Source of the DNA: Pleomorphochaeta sp963678575
GTDB taxonomy: Bacteria > Spirochaetota > Spirochaetia > Sphaerochaetales > Sphaerochaetaceae
Length of the DNA: 64,000 nucleotides
Assembly: GCA_963678575.2 (NCBI GenBank)
Contig: CAXXHV010000002.1
Span: 2,232,001 to 2,296,000, forward strand
Reading direction: 5' to 3'
Part shown: positions 45,301 through 53,878 of the stretch, one piece after another
Numbering within the stretch: position 1 is the first letter of the stretch
Layout of the letters: each line of letters starts with the position of its first letter
The notes under the pieces: generated by a model
What the model saw: the letters and a program-made list of their open reading frames with translations, nothing else
The model's database searches: none
Told to the model about the DNA's origin: nothing
Program-made: the position numbers and the translations under genes

Positions 45301-45910
45301 TACCACATTCTAAAGTTGCTTCCCTTATTCCTTCTAAAGCAGCTTTACATATTAAAGTATCAAATACGGTTTCAATTAATAAAATATCACAATGAGTTTC
45401 TAAAAGAACCAAGGCTTGTTCTTTATATGAATTTTTAAAATCATCAAAAGAATATTCTCTTTTTGTTACATCTTCACTATCAGTAGAAAAAGAAAGCATT
45501 TTTCCAGTTGGCCCCATACTCCCAGCAACAAAAACAAATTTTGAGTCCCTATTTGTTTCAATATCCTCTGCGGCAGCTCTAGCTATTTCAACAGCACTTT
45601 GATTAAGTTCTTTTACATAATTTTCTAAATTATATTCTTTTAACGTAATGCTATTTGAACAAAAAGTATTGGTAGTAATAATATCAGCCCCTGCTGAAAG
45701 GAAGGCTTGATGAATATCAAAAATAATATCAGGTCTACTAATATTTAATAATTCACCAAAACCAGGAAACTCTCTATTTTTTCCATCTAAAAAGGCGGTG
45801 TTAAAATCAGAATTGTCTAATTTCTTATTTTGAATAGATGTCCCCATAGCCCCATCAAGTAACAAGACTCTTTCTTTTATCAATTTTGTTAAATATTCTA
45901 TTCTAGTCAT
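42338..45910 (-). CDS. metH: cobalamin-dependent methionine synthase
   Basis: 1190 residues with all four MetH modules. Homocysteine domain: LLDGAMGTSIQ, zinc cysteines in GMNCSMG (about 242) and GGCCGT (about 308). Pterin domain: IVGERCNVAGSKKF (about 365). B12 domain: GDVHDIGKNI with the cobalt-ligating His (about 770). AdoMet reactivation domain: RPAPGYPSCPNH (about 1106). It methylates homocysteine with 5-methyl-THF from MetF. No SAM or B12 riboswitch fits the 109-base leader; GAGGG precedes the ATG. B12 must come from uptake or genes elsewhere. Confidence 0.97.
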   Translation of the reverse strand: MTRIEYLTKLIKERVLLLDGAMGTSIQNKKLDNSDFNTAFLDGKNREFPGFGELLNISRPDIIFDIHQAFLSAGADIITTNTFCSNSITLKEYNLENYVKELNQSAVEIARAAAEDIETNRDSKFVFVAGSMGPTGKMLSFSTDSEDVTKREYSFDDFKNSYKEQALVLLETHCDILLIETVFDTLICKAALEGIREATLECGIAKPIMVSVTFSDVSGHTLSGQTLEAFITSLSTYPVFSIGMNCSMGAKEMIPLIEKMSHIAPFKVSAHPNAGLPLADGTYGQRPNQMVELLSPILKQGLVNIIGGCCGTDTKHIRALYDLLNTVDENGDLICKPRKIKNEIKKNLNLCGLDKLEKQNRLMIVGERCNVAGSKKFETLIRDKKWEEALEIARIQALGNADVIDICMDNSMIDGPSSMTTFLRHLNSDPSISKKPFMIDSSQWETIIVALKELQGRCIVNSISLKEGEAHFIEKAKFINNYGHAMVVMLFDEKGQADSYERKIEIAKRSYDLLVKNGINRESIIFDPNVLTIATGIDESDSYALAFINAVKWIKDNLVGSSVCGGVSNLSFSFRGNNPLRRAMHTIFIHHARKVGLDYAIIAPTLNLDINKIPFELRIIIEKAILEPSIENREKLIEMATSNVFGKKTASKKDNIQKEINTPQERVENAICLGGSSSLENDIKLLLEEVQKDNNSPVSIVEGPLMEAMGIVGEKFSKGEMFLPQVVKSARTMKLAVSYLQPAIEEWKLDNEVDTTSSSNTVVFATVKGDVHDIGKNICILVLRCNGFNVIDLGVMVPTQEIIDTAINEKANLICLSGLITPSLNQMKNVCELAKKENLSIPILVGGATTSEEHTILNLAPCYDYRVFHATNASDLSSLALNFVQGGEPEILRISNNYKEKEKLLKLKRHNIEQDYNISFKTALKNRFIKKEKSLVPSFVGVRVLKNINLEEIETLINWKMFAFSYGVPTKGPEFISLIEEAKVFLMRKEVKEVLSNALTGVYGIFPCTSDGITITVDNKEKFAFTRQEKEGVTYSLADYSKVEDYIGMYIVSGGINIEQQKLLFDDGEFLMLKLISTRLAEALSEKTSQLLEKEWASPILRPAPGYPSCPNHYHKKGIFKLLDGEKNTEVKLNENYMMIPEASICSFVFQGESLRYFNVGKIGKDQIEIIGKTQNLSKEKLIELGILEQ

Positions 45911-46019
45911 AACACCCTCTTTTTTAAAAAATTAAAAAAATTTATTTATATTATCATACATACAAATTAATAACAATAAAACAAACTTATGAGTAAAAAA
46001 GAATACTAAAGGTTTTGGG

Positions 46020-46718
46020 TTAAGTTATATTTTTTAAAAAAGATAACTCAGATTCAGTCTCTTCAATTAACTGATAATCATCATAATTAAAAGCTTTTAT
46101 TACTGAAAGTGACGTGCTATTTTTTTTAGCCAAATATCTTACAAATTTACCTCTAGCTATTTTGGTATGAGTACTATAACTTTTTACAACACCATTTACT
46201 CTTTGCAAAAAATTAATTGTTAATAATTTTTCATCATCAATACATTTTGAAAATTCCTTTGAGCATAAATTAATTATTTTCTCATCAAGAATTTCATTAA
46301 TATCATTCTTATAATAATTATAATCAAAAAAATTTAATTTTGTTTTATAATCTAATCTGTATTTACTAATTAAATCGCTAGCTCTTAATATTCCATATAG
46401 CGAATCAACAATATATAAATTCTTTAATAAAAACTTTATCTCATTTTCATTTAGGGTTTTCACATCTATATTTTTATATTGAAGTCCATAAAATAAGAAT
46501 AAAGCAGGATATCCATTTTGATTAAAATTTGAATATCTATTCTTAACTTCGAGAGCAATCTTATCACTACAATTAAATGCAACTTTTATTTCATCAATTG
46601 ATAACTCATTTAATTTCTTTACAAGATTTTTTGCTTTTTTTAAAAATATTGGAGTTGTAGTTTTAATATTATGAGGTATTTCTTGTTGTTCTTTTGAAGG
46701 GCTAATTATAATTTTCAT
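46020..46718 (-). CDS. yaaA: YaaA family (DUF328) peroxide-stress protein
   Basis: 232 residues from ATG 46718, the start giving MKIIISPSKEQ, matching the usual LIISPAKTL beginning; a 20-residue upstream extension is rejected. Conserved pieces are PALFLFYGLQYKNID, DSLYGILRASDLISKYRLDY and ARGKFVRYLAK. YaaA binds DNA and limits iron and oxidative damage in E. coli. The protein stands alone between metH and the PutP-type gene. Confidence 0.88.
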   Translation of the reverse strand: MKIIISPSKEQQEIPHNIKTTTPIFLKKAKNLVKKLNELSIDEIKVAFNCSDKIALEVKNRYSNFNQNGYPALFLFYGLQYKNIDVKTLNENEIKFLLKNLYIVDSLYGILRASDLISKYRLDYKTKLNFFDYNYYKNDINEILDEKIINLCSKEFSKCIDDEKLLTINFLQRVNGVVKSYSTHTKIARGKFVRYLAKKNSTSLSVIKAFNYDDYQLIEETESELSFLKNIT

Positions 46719-46912
46719 AATACAATTATAATCAAATAAATTAAATTTATCTATAATTAATATAATCTGCATACCCAATATAGCTTTGAGAGGAAAAAAA
46801 TTAAAATAAAAGGTTCTATAAATAATTAATTTGAGTTAATTTCTCCTCATATAACATTATATAAGATTTTATTAAATTCAAATTTATATTATTAGTATTT
46901 TTATATTTTCAA

Positions 46913-47137
46913 TTATTTATTTAAAAATTTTACTACACTATAATCACTCATTACTGAAAAAACTTGATCCGAAATAACTGATTCAAAATCTTTTATGAAT
47001 TTAAGAATATCCAAAAAATATACAATTAGTATAAACATATTAGTCTTGTCATTTTTTTCAAATAATTCATAAAGTTCTATTTTTGATTTACATAAATCAA
47101 TATGATATTCGTTTAAATTATTATATTCTAATAAACT
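46913..47137 (-). pseudogene. long gap before the symporter gene; possible coding remnant
   Basis: The 582-base gap 46719-47300 has no intact gene. On the minus strand one frame is open for 74 codons, ending at 46913, with pieces such as LNEYHIDLCKSKIELYELF and DILKFIKDFESVISDQVF. Its first ATG is at 47038 (41 residues) and lacks a ribosome site. It may be a gene fragment or a small unknown protein. Confidence 0.3.
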
Positions 47138-47300
47138 TTAATGTAAAATTATACTAGATATTATTAATCTAAATCATATTAGAACAAGCCTAGTATTAAG
47201 AAATATTTTTATTGAATAAACAATTTAAAATGTATAAAATTTGTATATGAGTTGCATAAATATACACTTTTATGTATTATACACTTATTTGGGAGGGGTT

Positions 47301-48764
47301 ATGGCAACTATAGCAACAATAATCACATTTATAATTTATTTGGCGTTCCTATTATCAATAGGTTTTTTCTTCTATAAAAAAACAAATAATATTGAAGATT
47401 ATCTACTAGGTGGTAGATCAATGGGGGTTTGGGTCACAGCACTTTCAGCACAAGCCAGCGACATGTCTGGATGGTTATTAATGGGCCTTCCAGGTGCAGT
47501 TTTCTTATACGGTATTGGACAAAGTTGGATAGCAATTGGATTATTAATTGGAACAGTATTAAACTGGATTCTTGTTGCTCCAAGACTAAGAGTTTATACT
47601 GAAAAAACATCTGCTTTAACCCTTTCAAGCTTTTTTGAAAACAGATTTAGAGATCCAACCGGATTACTAAGAATCATATCAGCTATTATCACATTAATTT
47701 TCTTTACCATTTATGCATCATCAGGGATGGCAGGTGCTGGAAAATTATTCGAATCAATGTTTAATATACCATACGCTGTTTCAGTAATTGGTGGTGGTAT
47801 TGTTATTGTATTATATACTTTTTTAGGAGGCTTCCTTGCTGTTTGCTGGACAGACTTGTTCCAAGGGGCCCTAATGTTTTTCTCAATAATTATTGTTCCA
47901 ATTTTTGCATTAATTACAAAAGGTGGATTCTCTAATATAGTAACAGCTGCAGATGTTAAAAACATATCAATGTCATTATTTGAAAATAACAGCGGGGCTA
48001 TGGGAATTGTAGCAATCATTTCAACAATGGCTTGGGGATTAGGCTATTTTGGACAACCTCATATTTTAGCTCGGTTTATGAGTATAAAAAATGTTAAAGA
48101 ATTATCTAGATCTACAATTATTGCTACAATTTGGGTTATAATCTCCTTATTTGGAGCAATTTTAGTTGGGTTAGTTGGTATTGGATTATATAAAGAAGCT
48201 CCCGGAGGAGACGCAGAAAAAGTATTTATATACATGATAGGAGACTTATTCAATCCTTGGGTTGGTGGTATTCTTCTAGCAGCAATTTTATCAGCAATCA
48301 TGTCTACAATTGATTCTCAATTATTAGTCTCATCATCCGCACTAACTGAAGATTTTTATAAAAAAATTATTAATCATGAAGCTAAAGAAAAAGAATTAAT
48401 TTGGATTGGTAGACTTTGCGTTATTATGATTTCAATTATAGCTATGATATTAGCTTTGAACCCCAAAAGTAGTATTCTATCTCTTGTTTCATATGCTTGG
48501 GGTGGCTTTGGGGCAGCCTTTGGACCTATAGTATTAATGGCTCTTTTTTCAAAAAAAACAACCTGGAAATCAGCTCTTTTAGGAATGATAACAGGAGCAA
48601 TAGTATGTGTTCTTTGGAAACAAATAGGGTTAGGTAGCATTATGTATGAAATAGTGCCAGGATTCATAGCAAACTTCTTTGTAATTATTATATATAATAT
48701 TATTTCGCCACAAGACAATCAAGAAATAATTGATGAATTTAATAGTATAAAATCAAGCCTATAA
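47301..48764 (+). CDS. putP: sodium/proline symporter (PutP type)
   Basis: 487 residues from ATG 47301, which has GGGAGGGG upstream; the 20 upstream in-frame residues are not part of the family. About 13 membrane segments, LeuT fold. DYLLGGRSMGVWVTALSAQASDMSGWLLMG and GYFGQPHILARFMS are PutP signatures, and DSQLLVSSSALTEDFY marks TM8-9. It imports proline or a related amino acid with Na+. The oxidoreductase pair begins 84 bases downstream and has its own promoter. Confidence 0.9.
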   Translation: MATIATIITFIIYLAFLLSIGFFFYKKTNNIEDYLLGGRSMGVWVTALSAQASDMSGWLLMGLPGAVFLYGIGQSWIAIGLLIGTVLNWILVAPRLRVYTEKTSALTLSSFFENRFRDPTGLLRIISAIITLIFFTIYASSGMAGAGKLFESMFNIPYAVSVIGGGIVIVLYTFLGGFLAVCWTDLFQGALMFFSIIIVPIFALITKGGFSNIVTAADVKNISMSLFENNSGAMGIVAIISTMAWGLGYFGQPHILARFMSIKNVKELSRSTIIATIWVIISLFGAILVGLVGIGLYKEAPGGDAEKVFIYMIGDLFNPWVGGILLAAILSAIMSTIDSQLLVSSSALTEDFYKKIINHEAKEKELIWIGRLCVIMISIIAMILALNPKSSILSLVSYAWGGFGAAFGPIVLMALFSKKTTWKSALLGMITGAIVCVLWKQIGLGSIMYEIVPGFIANFFVIIIYNIISPQDNQEIIDEFNSIKSSL

Positions 48765-48807
48765 TAATCAATTAATTATAAAAAATTTTCATGAGCCATT
48801 ATTTAGT

Positions 48808-48815
48808 GTTATAAT
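48808..48815 (+). promoter_or_regulatory. promoter of the GlpA-like gene, extended -10
   Basis: TGTTATAAT (TATAAT at 48810-48815), 33 bases upstream of the start codon, with a weak TTTCAT -35 at 17-base spacing. Confidence 0.45.
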
Positions 48816-48848
48816 ATTCTTAATTTATTTAAGAAAGGAGACTTTTTA

Positions 48849-50045
48849 ATGGCTCACAATTCTACCCACATTGTGATTATAGGTGGTGGTGGTACAGCTA
48901 TTGCTACTATGTATGATTTATGTTTACGAGGCTTTAAAGTTACTTTAGTTGAAAGAGGTGAATTAACAAGTGGAACAACAGGTCGTCATCATGGCCAGCT
49001 ACACAGTGGAGCGCGGTATGCAATGGGTGATAGAAATATTGCAAGAGAATGTATGCAGGAAAGTTCTATTCTAAGAGAAATTGCTCCTCAAGCTATAGAA
49101 TATAATATGGGAATGTTTATCGCTTTAAATGATGAAGATATGCAATACAATAATCAATTTATCGAAGCTTGCCATGAAGCTAATATACCTGCAAAACAAA
49201 TTCCAACATCTCTTGCTCTTGAATATGAAAAAGAAATAAATCCAAAAATTAAGTCAGCAGTTCTTGTTCCTGATGGAACAATAGATCCCTGGAGACTGGC
49301 AATAAGTTTCGCTGCAGGAGCTATGAAAACAAATAACGCAACAATAAGAATTTATTCAGAAGTCATAGCTATAAATACAAAATCAAATTATATTGAGTCA
49401 ATAATAATTAAAGATCATATTGCAAATAAAGAAGAACAAATTAAAGCTGATTATTATATAAATGCTACTGGCGCTTGGGCTGAAAATATTGCAAGTATGG
49501 CAAATATAAAATTAGATGTAACACCTTCTCCCGGAACAATGCTGGCAGTAAAAGGCAGAATCAGTAATATGGTAATTAGCAGATTACATAAAGCGGGAGA
49601 TGGAGATATTGTTGTTCCTCAAAGAAATCTTTCAATAATTGGTTCAACACAATGGATTTCTGATAATCCAGATATTAATTTAGTTCCAAAAGAAGATATT
49701 GCCTTTCTGAAAGGATCAGCTTCAAAAATGTTCCCAAACTTCAATAAACTGGAATTTCATACAGCTTGGGCAGCTGCTAGACCATTATTTGGTACTTATA
49801 AGAATGATAGAGATGTAAGAGAATTAAGTAGAGATTTTGCTGCAATTGACCATTCAAAAAAAGATAATATTAATAATATGATTAGTATTGTTGGAGGAAA
49901 AGCTACCACTTTAAGAGCAATGGCAGAAATTGTATCTAACTTAATATGTGAAAAATTAAAAATAGATGAAAGTTGTAAAACTAATTCAATAATCCTTCCT
50001 AATTATAAAATATTTTACAAAGGGGGTTATCATGGAAGAAAGTAA
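48849..50045 (+). CDS. GlpA-like FAD-dependent glycerol-3-phosphate dehydrogenase
   Basis: 398 residues of the DAO family. The FAD loop is IVIIGGGGTAIAT (8-20); TSGTTGRHHGQLHSGARYAM matches the anaerobic G3P dehydrogenase GlpA, as do VPDGTIDPWRL, NATGAWAENIA and AAARPLFGTY. It lacks GlpA's long C-terminal Fe-S-binding extension. Overlaps the Fe-S partner gene by 14 bases, so the two form one enzyme. It would oxidise glycerol-3-phosphate, or a similar hydroxy/amino substrate, and pass electrons to the Fe-S subunit. Substrate unproven. Confidence 0.8.
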   Translation: MAHNSTHIVIIGGGGTAIATMYDLCLRGFKVTLVERGELTSGTTGRHHGQLHSGARYAMGDRNIARECMQESSILREIAPQAIEYNMGMFIALNDEDMQYNNQFIEACHEANIPAKQIPTSLALEYEKEINPKIKSAVLVPDGTIDPWRLAISFAAGAMKTNNATIRIYSEVIAINTKSNYIESIIIKDHIANKEEQIKADYYINATGAWAENIASMANIKLDVTPSPGTMLAVKGRISNMVISRLHKAGDGDIVVPQRNLSIIGSTQWISDNPDINLVPKEDIAFLKGSASKMFPNFNKLEFHTAWAAARPLFGTYKNDRDVRELSRDFAAIDHSKKDNINNMISIVGGKATTLRAMAEIVSNLICEKLKIDESCKTNSIILPNYKIFYKGGYHGRK

Positions 50046-50694
50046 ACAAATATATACAATTTCAATAAAACGAGGTAAAAAATATCTAAATTTCAAAGTA
50101 GAGCTAGCTCCAACCCTTACGGTTATCGATGCTTTAGACCATATTCGATTTACTATAGATCCTTCAATAAAATATAGACATTCTTGCCATCATGGATCTT
50201 GTGGGACTTGTGCCTGCATAATAAATAAGGTTGAAAGATTAGCATGCATGACATTTTTATATGAATTTAACGACAATATAATCACAATAGAGCCATTAAA
50301 ATCATTTAAAGTTATTTCTGATCTAGTAATTGATATTTCTCAAATGATAAAAAAAATGCCTCAATCTTCCTATTTAAGAGAAAGTGATTTTTCAAAAGAT
50401 TCGATAAAACCTAATGGAATCTTAGAATGGAATAGATTTGAAAATTGCATTGAATGTGGTAGTTGTGTTAGTGCTTGTCCTGTAGAAAAAGACTTTTTAG
50501 GACCTTCTGTACTTGCTTCAGTTCATAGAGAAATAGAAAAACAAAAAAACACTAAAATTATTGAAAACTTAAAAACCGTCGCCTTTAGTAAAGAAGGTAT
50601 AGTTGCTTGTGAAAAACATTTTGCCTGCAGTAAAGTTTGTCCTACAAAAGTCTCTCCGGGGAAACATATAAATGATTTAAGAAAATTAAAATAA
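50032..50694 (+). CDS. FrdB/SdhB-like iron-sulfur subunit
   Basis: 220 residues. A plant-ferredoxin-type domain binds 2Fe-2S with Cys52, Cys57, Cys60 and Cys72 (CHHGSCGTC). A C-terminal domain has Cys139/142/145/149-Pro and Cys193/199/203-Pro, the exact ligand pattern of the 4Fe-4S and 3Fe-4S clusters of succinate dehydrogenase/fumarate reductase. No fumarate reductase flavoprotein or membrane anchor is adjacent; instead it pairs with a GlpA-like flavoprotein. It probably carries electrons to quinone or another acceptor. Confidence 0.85.
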   Translation: MEESKQIYTISIKRGKKYLNFKVELAPTLTVIDALDHIRFTIDPSIKYRHSCHHGSCGTCACIINKVERLACMTFLYEFNDNIITIEPLKSFKVISDLVIDISQMIKKMPQSSYLRESDFSKDSIKPNGILEWNRFENCIECGSCVSACPVEKDFLGPSVLASVHREIEKQKNTKIIENLKTVAFSKEGIVACEKHFACSKVCPTKVSPGKHINDLRKLK

Positions 50695-50702
50695 TATAAA
50701 AA

Positions 50703-50751
50703 AGGATTGCACTATTTGAAAAACCCTTTCAAACAAAACAATCCTCTTTTT
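50703..50751. terminator. terminator between the Fe-S subunit and DUF2207 genes
   Basis: AGGATTG (50703-50709) pairs with CAATCCT (50739-50745), enclosing an inner TTTGAAA/TTTCAAA stem, with T5 after and A-rich sequence before. It can serve both convergent genes. Confidence 0.7.
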
Positions 50752-50755
50752 GTGA

Positions 50756-52639
50756 TTACCAGGCTCCGCCGCCGCCCCCTCCAACTCCGCCACCAACTGA
50801 GCCAGAGAACCCAGAAGAAGAACCGCTACCGCTACTAGCATGATTTTTTGCATATTCCGCTAAAGGAACATCTAATGATTTGCTTAAACTAGTGGAAACA
50901 TTATTTATTCTAGAATAAGTATATAATCCATAAGTTGGACAAATATACCAAGAAGGTTGAACAATATTTATATTAGCAAATTTCTTTTCCCAAACTTTAG
51001 TCAAATTTAAAACCTGAGCAAACCCTAAATGCTTAAAATAAAATTCAGGATTTTCTTCAATCATTTTTTCAATTTGATCAACTTCAACAAGTTTTAAAAA
51101 AGAAGTATATCCAAGTAATTCTTCTAATGCATTTTGTGCAAACTGACTTCTCTTTTCTGTTAATGAAAAAAGAATAACAAGTATAAGCATACTAAGAGCA
51201 CTAGAAATTGATACAATTAAATTAATCTGATTATCTACTAAATATGTAAGATACAAATTTATAAAATTAACAAAAGCAAATAAAAGTGTTAATAATAAAA
51301 CAGATAAAATTGTAATTATTTTCCTAGGCATTTTAAATAGGGCCCATTTTGAATTAAGTGGAGACAAAATTATCAACGATAATACAATAAAGAAAAAAGA
51401 TCCAACTAAACCCAATGGCAAAAAAGTCTCTGTAGATACATAAGTAAATAATACTCCTGTCGCTGCAGATAACATAGCAAATAAGAAAATAAAGATTCTC
51501 ATTCGAGAAGCCTTACTATCATTTAATAGTCTAGAATCAAATTGTTTTTCTCCAGCCTTTGTCAATTTTGATAAAGAACTACCAATATCTTCACTATCTA
51601 ATTTTTCTAAATCAACTTCTTCTCCAATTTCAGTACCTCTAAATATTGCACTAAATAATTTATAATCTAAATTATTATTTTTATCTTTTTTAACTTTTAC
51701 AAAATCAACATTTCTTATTAATCTTACACTTTCATCTTCGTTTTGTTTGATATTAATATATCCTTGTTCTGCCCAATAAATAAAACTTGCAGAATAAGCA
51801 GAAGAAGAAAAATAACTATGGATAAAATAATCTAAAGATAATGGGGTAAAGCCTTCTGGAGCTTCAAATCTGGATTTTTCTATTACTTTTTCATCTCTTC
51901 CATATTTATTGAAAATAAGGTAAGACAATACGATTAATACAATATTAATTAATAAAAGAAAAAAAAGCATTACTTTTGTTCTAGCTCTATAGTCTCTAGC
52001 CCCAACAAAATACCCATCTTCTAACTCAGCTCGAATTGTAACGCCTTCTTTCTCGTTTAAATTAATAATTGATCCTGAAATTATTTTATTGTCATTAGAA
52101 AATTTAAGAAAAGAATTATCTACATTTGTACTACCTGATTTCCCTCTAGTTAACCAAACCATATCTTTGTTAATTGGTTTTGGAAAAATGATTTCAAAGG
52201 AGGCTTTATCTATAGGGCATTCCCACAAAGATCCAACCAAATTAAAATAAAACTCATCAAAATCTGGGTAAGTATCAGCGCCAATATCAAAAGTATAAGA
52301 AATAGAATAAGGCACTTTCCCTGATACAGTTCTATCAGGATCGCCAACTCTAATTGTTAATAATCCTGCTGATTTTTCTGTTTTAAAAGGACCGCCATCA
52401 ACTCTAATATTTTTAATCTTAATATTATGATTTGCATAATTTTGGTATGGAATTACCCTATAGAAACCATGTCTTTGAGTATCAAAATTAAAAATATAAT
52501 CTTCTTTTACACTTAAAACATAATCTTCACTAACTTCAACTTTTATCTTATAATCCGATATTCTATAGTTTGCAAACAAAGAAATAATTGAAAAAATAGA
52601 TACTAGAAGAATAAGAAAAATCTTTTTATTTAATTTCAT
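50756..52639 (-). CDS. DUF2207 family membrane protein
   Basis: 627 residues. Signal peptide MKLNKKIFLILLVSIFSIISLFA, then an external beta-rich domain (about 25-215; YRISDYKIKVEVSEDYVLSV, HGFYRVIP). A membrane segment lies near 227-245, two more around 380-430 and two around 445-500. The C-terminus is a Ser/Gly tail (about 600-627) ending GGGGGAW, typical of DUF2207. It is paired with LemA as in many bacteria. Function unknown; membrane or envelope stress roles have been proposed for the pair. Confidence 0.88.
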   Translation of the reverse strand: MKLNKKIFLILLVSIFSIISLFANYRISDYKIKVEVSEDYVLSVKEDYIFNFDTQRHGFYRVIPYQNYANHNIKIKNIRVDGGPFKTEKSAGLLTIRVGDPDRTVSGKVPYSISYTFDIGADTYPDFDEFYFNLVGSLWECPIDKASFEIIFPKPINKDMVWLTRGKSGSTNVDNSFLKFSNDNKIISGSIINLNEKEGVTIRAELEDGYFVGARDYRARTKVMLFFLLLINIVLIVLSYLIFNKYGRDEKVIEKSRFEAPEGFTPLSLDYFIHSYFSSSAYSASFIYWAEQGYINIKQNEDESVRLIRNVDFVKVKKDKNNNLDYKLFSAIFRGTEIGEEVDLEKLDSEDIGSSLSKLTKAGEKQFDSRLLNDSKASRMRIFIFLFAMLSAATGVLFTYVSTETFLPLGLVGSFFFIVLSLIILSPLNSKWALFKMPRKIITILSVLLLTLLFAFVNFINLYLTYLVDNQINLIVSISSALSMLILVILFSLTEKRSQFAQNALEELLGYTSFLKLVEVDQIEKMIEENPEFYFKHLGFAQVLNLTKVWEKKFANINIVQPSWYICPTYGLYTYSRINNVSTSLSKSLDVPLAEYAKNHASSGSGSSSGFSGSVGGGVGGGGGGAW

Positions 52640-52649
52640 AAATTCTCCA

Positions 52650-53198
52650 TTAGAACTTTATATCTACTCTTTTTCTTTCTACTTCATCAACTTCTAAATA
52701 TTGACGTTTAGATTGATGCATCATATTTGCAACAATAGAAGAAGGGAAAACTTCAACCATATTGTTAAATTCTCTAATAACAGCATTGTAATATTTTCTA
52801 GCTTGTAATATTTGTTCTTCAATTTGGGTTAATTGGGTTTGCAATTTTACAAAGCCTTCATTTGCTTTTAAATCTGGGTATGCTTCAGCTAATGCAAAAA
52901 CACTCTTTAATGCACCAGCTAATGATTTATTAGCACTATCCTTTTCTTCGATAGTACTTGCATTCAAAGCTGTATTTCTTGCTTCAATTACTGCAGTTAA
53001 GGTTTCTTTTTCATGTTTAGCATAACCTTTAACTATTTCTACTAGATTTGGAATCAAATCATATCTTTGTTTTAAATGAGCATCAATTTGAGCAAATGAT
53101 GATTCAACCCTATTCTTCATTTTAATAATATTATTGTAAATTGAAATATAAACAACAACTAATAATACAATAATCGCAAGAACTATCCACAGAGCCAT
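52650..53198 (-). CDS. lemA: LemA family protein
   Basis: 182 residues. One N-terminal membrane helix (about 3-23), then the four-helix LemA domain with RVESSFAQIDAHLKQRYDLI, PNLVEIVKGYAKHE and ARKYYNAVIREFNN. It lies 10 bases upstream of the DUF2207 gene in the same operon. Molecular role unknown. Confidence 0.93.
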   Translation of the reverse strand: MALWIVLAIIVLLVVVYISIYNNIIKMKNRVESSFAQIDAHLKQRYDLIPNLVEIVKGYAKHEKETLTAVIEARNTALNASTIEEKDSANKSLAGALKSVFALAEAYPDLKANEGFVKLQTQLTQIEEQILQARKYYNAVIREFNNMVEVFPSSIVANMMHQSKRQYLEVDEVERKRVDIKF

Positions 53199-53221
53199 AA
53201 TACTCTCCTTTATAAATACTT

Positions 53222-53695
53222 TTATATTTTCCAGAAATTCAAATGAGGTTCTCTCGCCTCTTCTTCCAAAATTGGACCAACAACCTTAATAATTTTGGTA
53301 CCATTATCTAAAATTCCTCTGCAAGGTATATTTAATGAATTAATATGATTAGGATCACTTATCTCATATAACCATTGCTCGCTAATTCCATACACAACAG
53401 TACCAATATTTGCCCAATAAATTGCCCCAGCACACATAGGACAAGGTTCAGCACTACAAATTATTGTACACTGTTTTAAAAATTCTTTATTATATTTTTT
53501 ACTTGCTAAAGAAACTAAATTAATTTCAGCATGGGAGGTAACATTCATATCAGTTTCAACAGTATTTTCAGCTTTCAATAATATGTTTCCATACTGATCC
53601 ACTAAAATAGCTCCAAAAGGATGATTCTTATGCTCTCTTGCATGCCAAGCCACTTTTATAGCTTCTCTCATCAATTCGTTAATATCAAAATCCAT
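53222..53695 (-). CDS. nucleoside/nucleobase deaminase (CDA fold)
   Basis: 157 residues. Zinc-deaminase motifs TSHAEINLV (His and catalytic Glu) and PCPMCAGAIYW (two zinc Cys). Resembles guanine deaminase-type and small nucleoside deaminases; tRNA adenosine deaminase TadA is another possibility but the C-terminus (LYEISDPNHINSLNIPCRGI) suits guanine/nucleoside deaminases better. First gene of a likely operon with lemA, 23 bases apart. Confidence 0.85.
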   Translation of the reverse strand: MDFDINELMREAIKVAWHAREHKNHPFGAILVDQYGNILLKAENTVETDMNVTSHAEINLVSLASKKYNKEFLKQCTIICSAEPCPMCAGAIYWANIGTVVYGISEQWLYEISDPNHINSLNIPCRGILDNGTKIIKVVGPILEEEAREPHLNFWKI

Positions 53696-53818
53696 AAAGT
53701 CCTCCTTAATTTATAAATTCTTTAACTAAATTATAGCTTACCTTCTATTATAATACCACGAATTTTTAAATTTTGAGTATTTTTATAACAAAAACCTTAG
53801 TATTAATTTATTCAATAC

Positions 53819-53856
53819 AAAAAAAAATATTTCTCTCATTTAAAAAGGAAAGAAAT
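53819..53856 (-). terminator. probable terminator of the LacI gene
   Basis: Minus strand: ATTTCT and AGAAAT (53856-53851 with 53834-53829) form a short stem followed by A and nine T. Confidence 0.4.
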
Positions 53857-53878
53857 AAAAAAGTAAAAAATAATATAA

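Noticed and set aside
45911..46019. SAM or cobalamin riboswitch before metH
   Set aside because: The leader is only about 109 bases and very AT-rich; no conserved riboswitch core is visible.
47231..47290. ArgR-like boxes upstream of the PutP gene (TGCATAAATATACA-like repeats)
   Set aside because: The matches are weak and easily arise in such AT-rich DNA; no ArgR gene is in the window.
47711..48718. Three antisense open frames opposite the PutP gene
   Set aside because: They arise from the codon composition of a hydrophobic membrane protein; no start signals or motifs.
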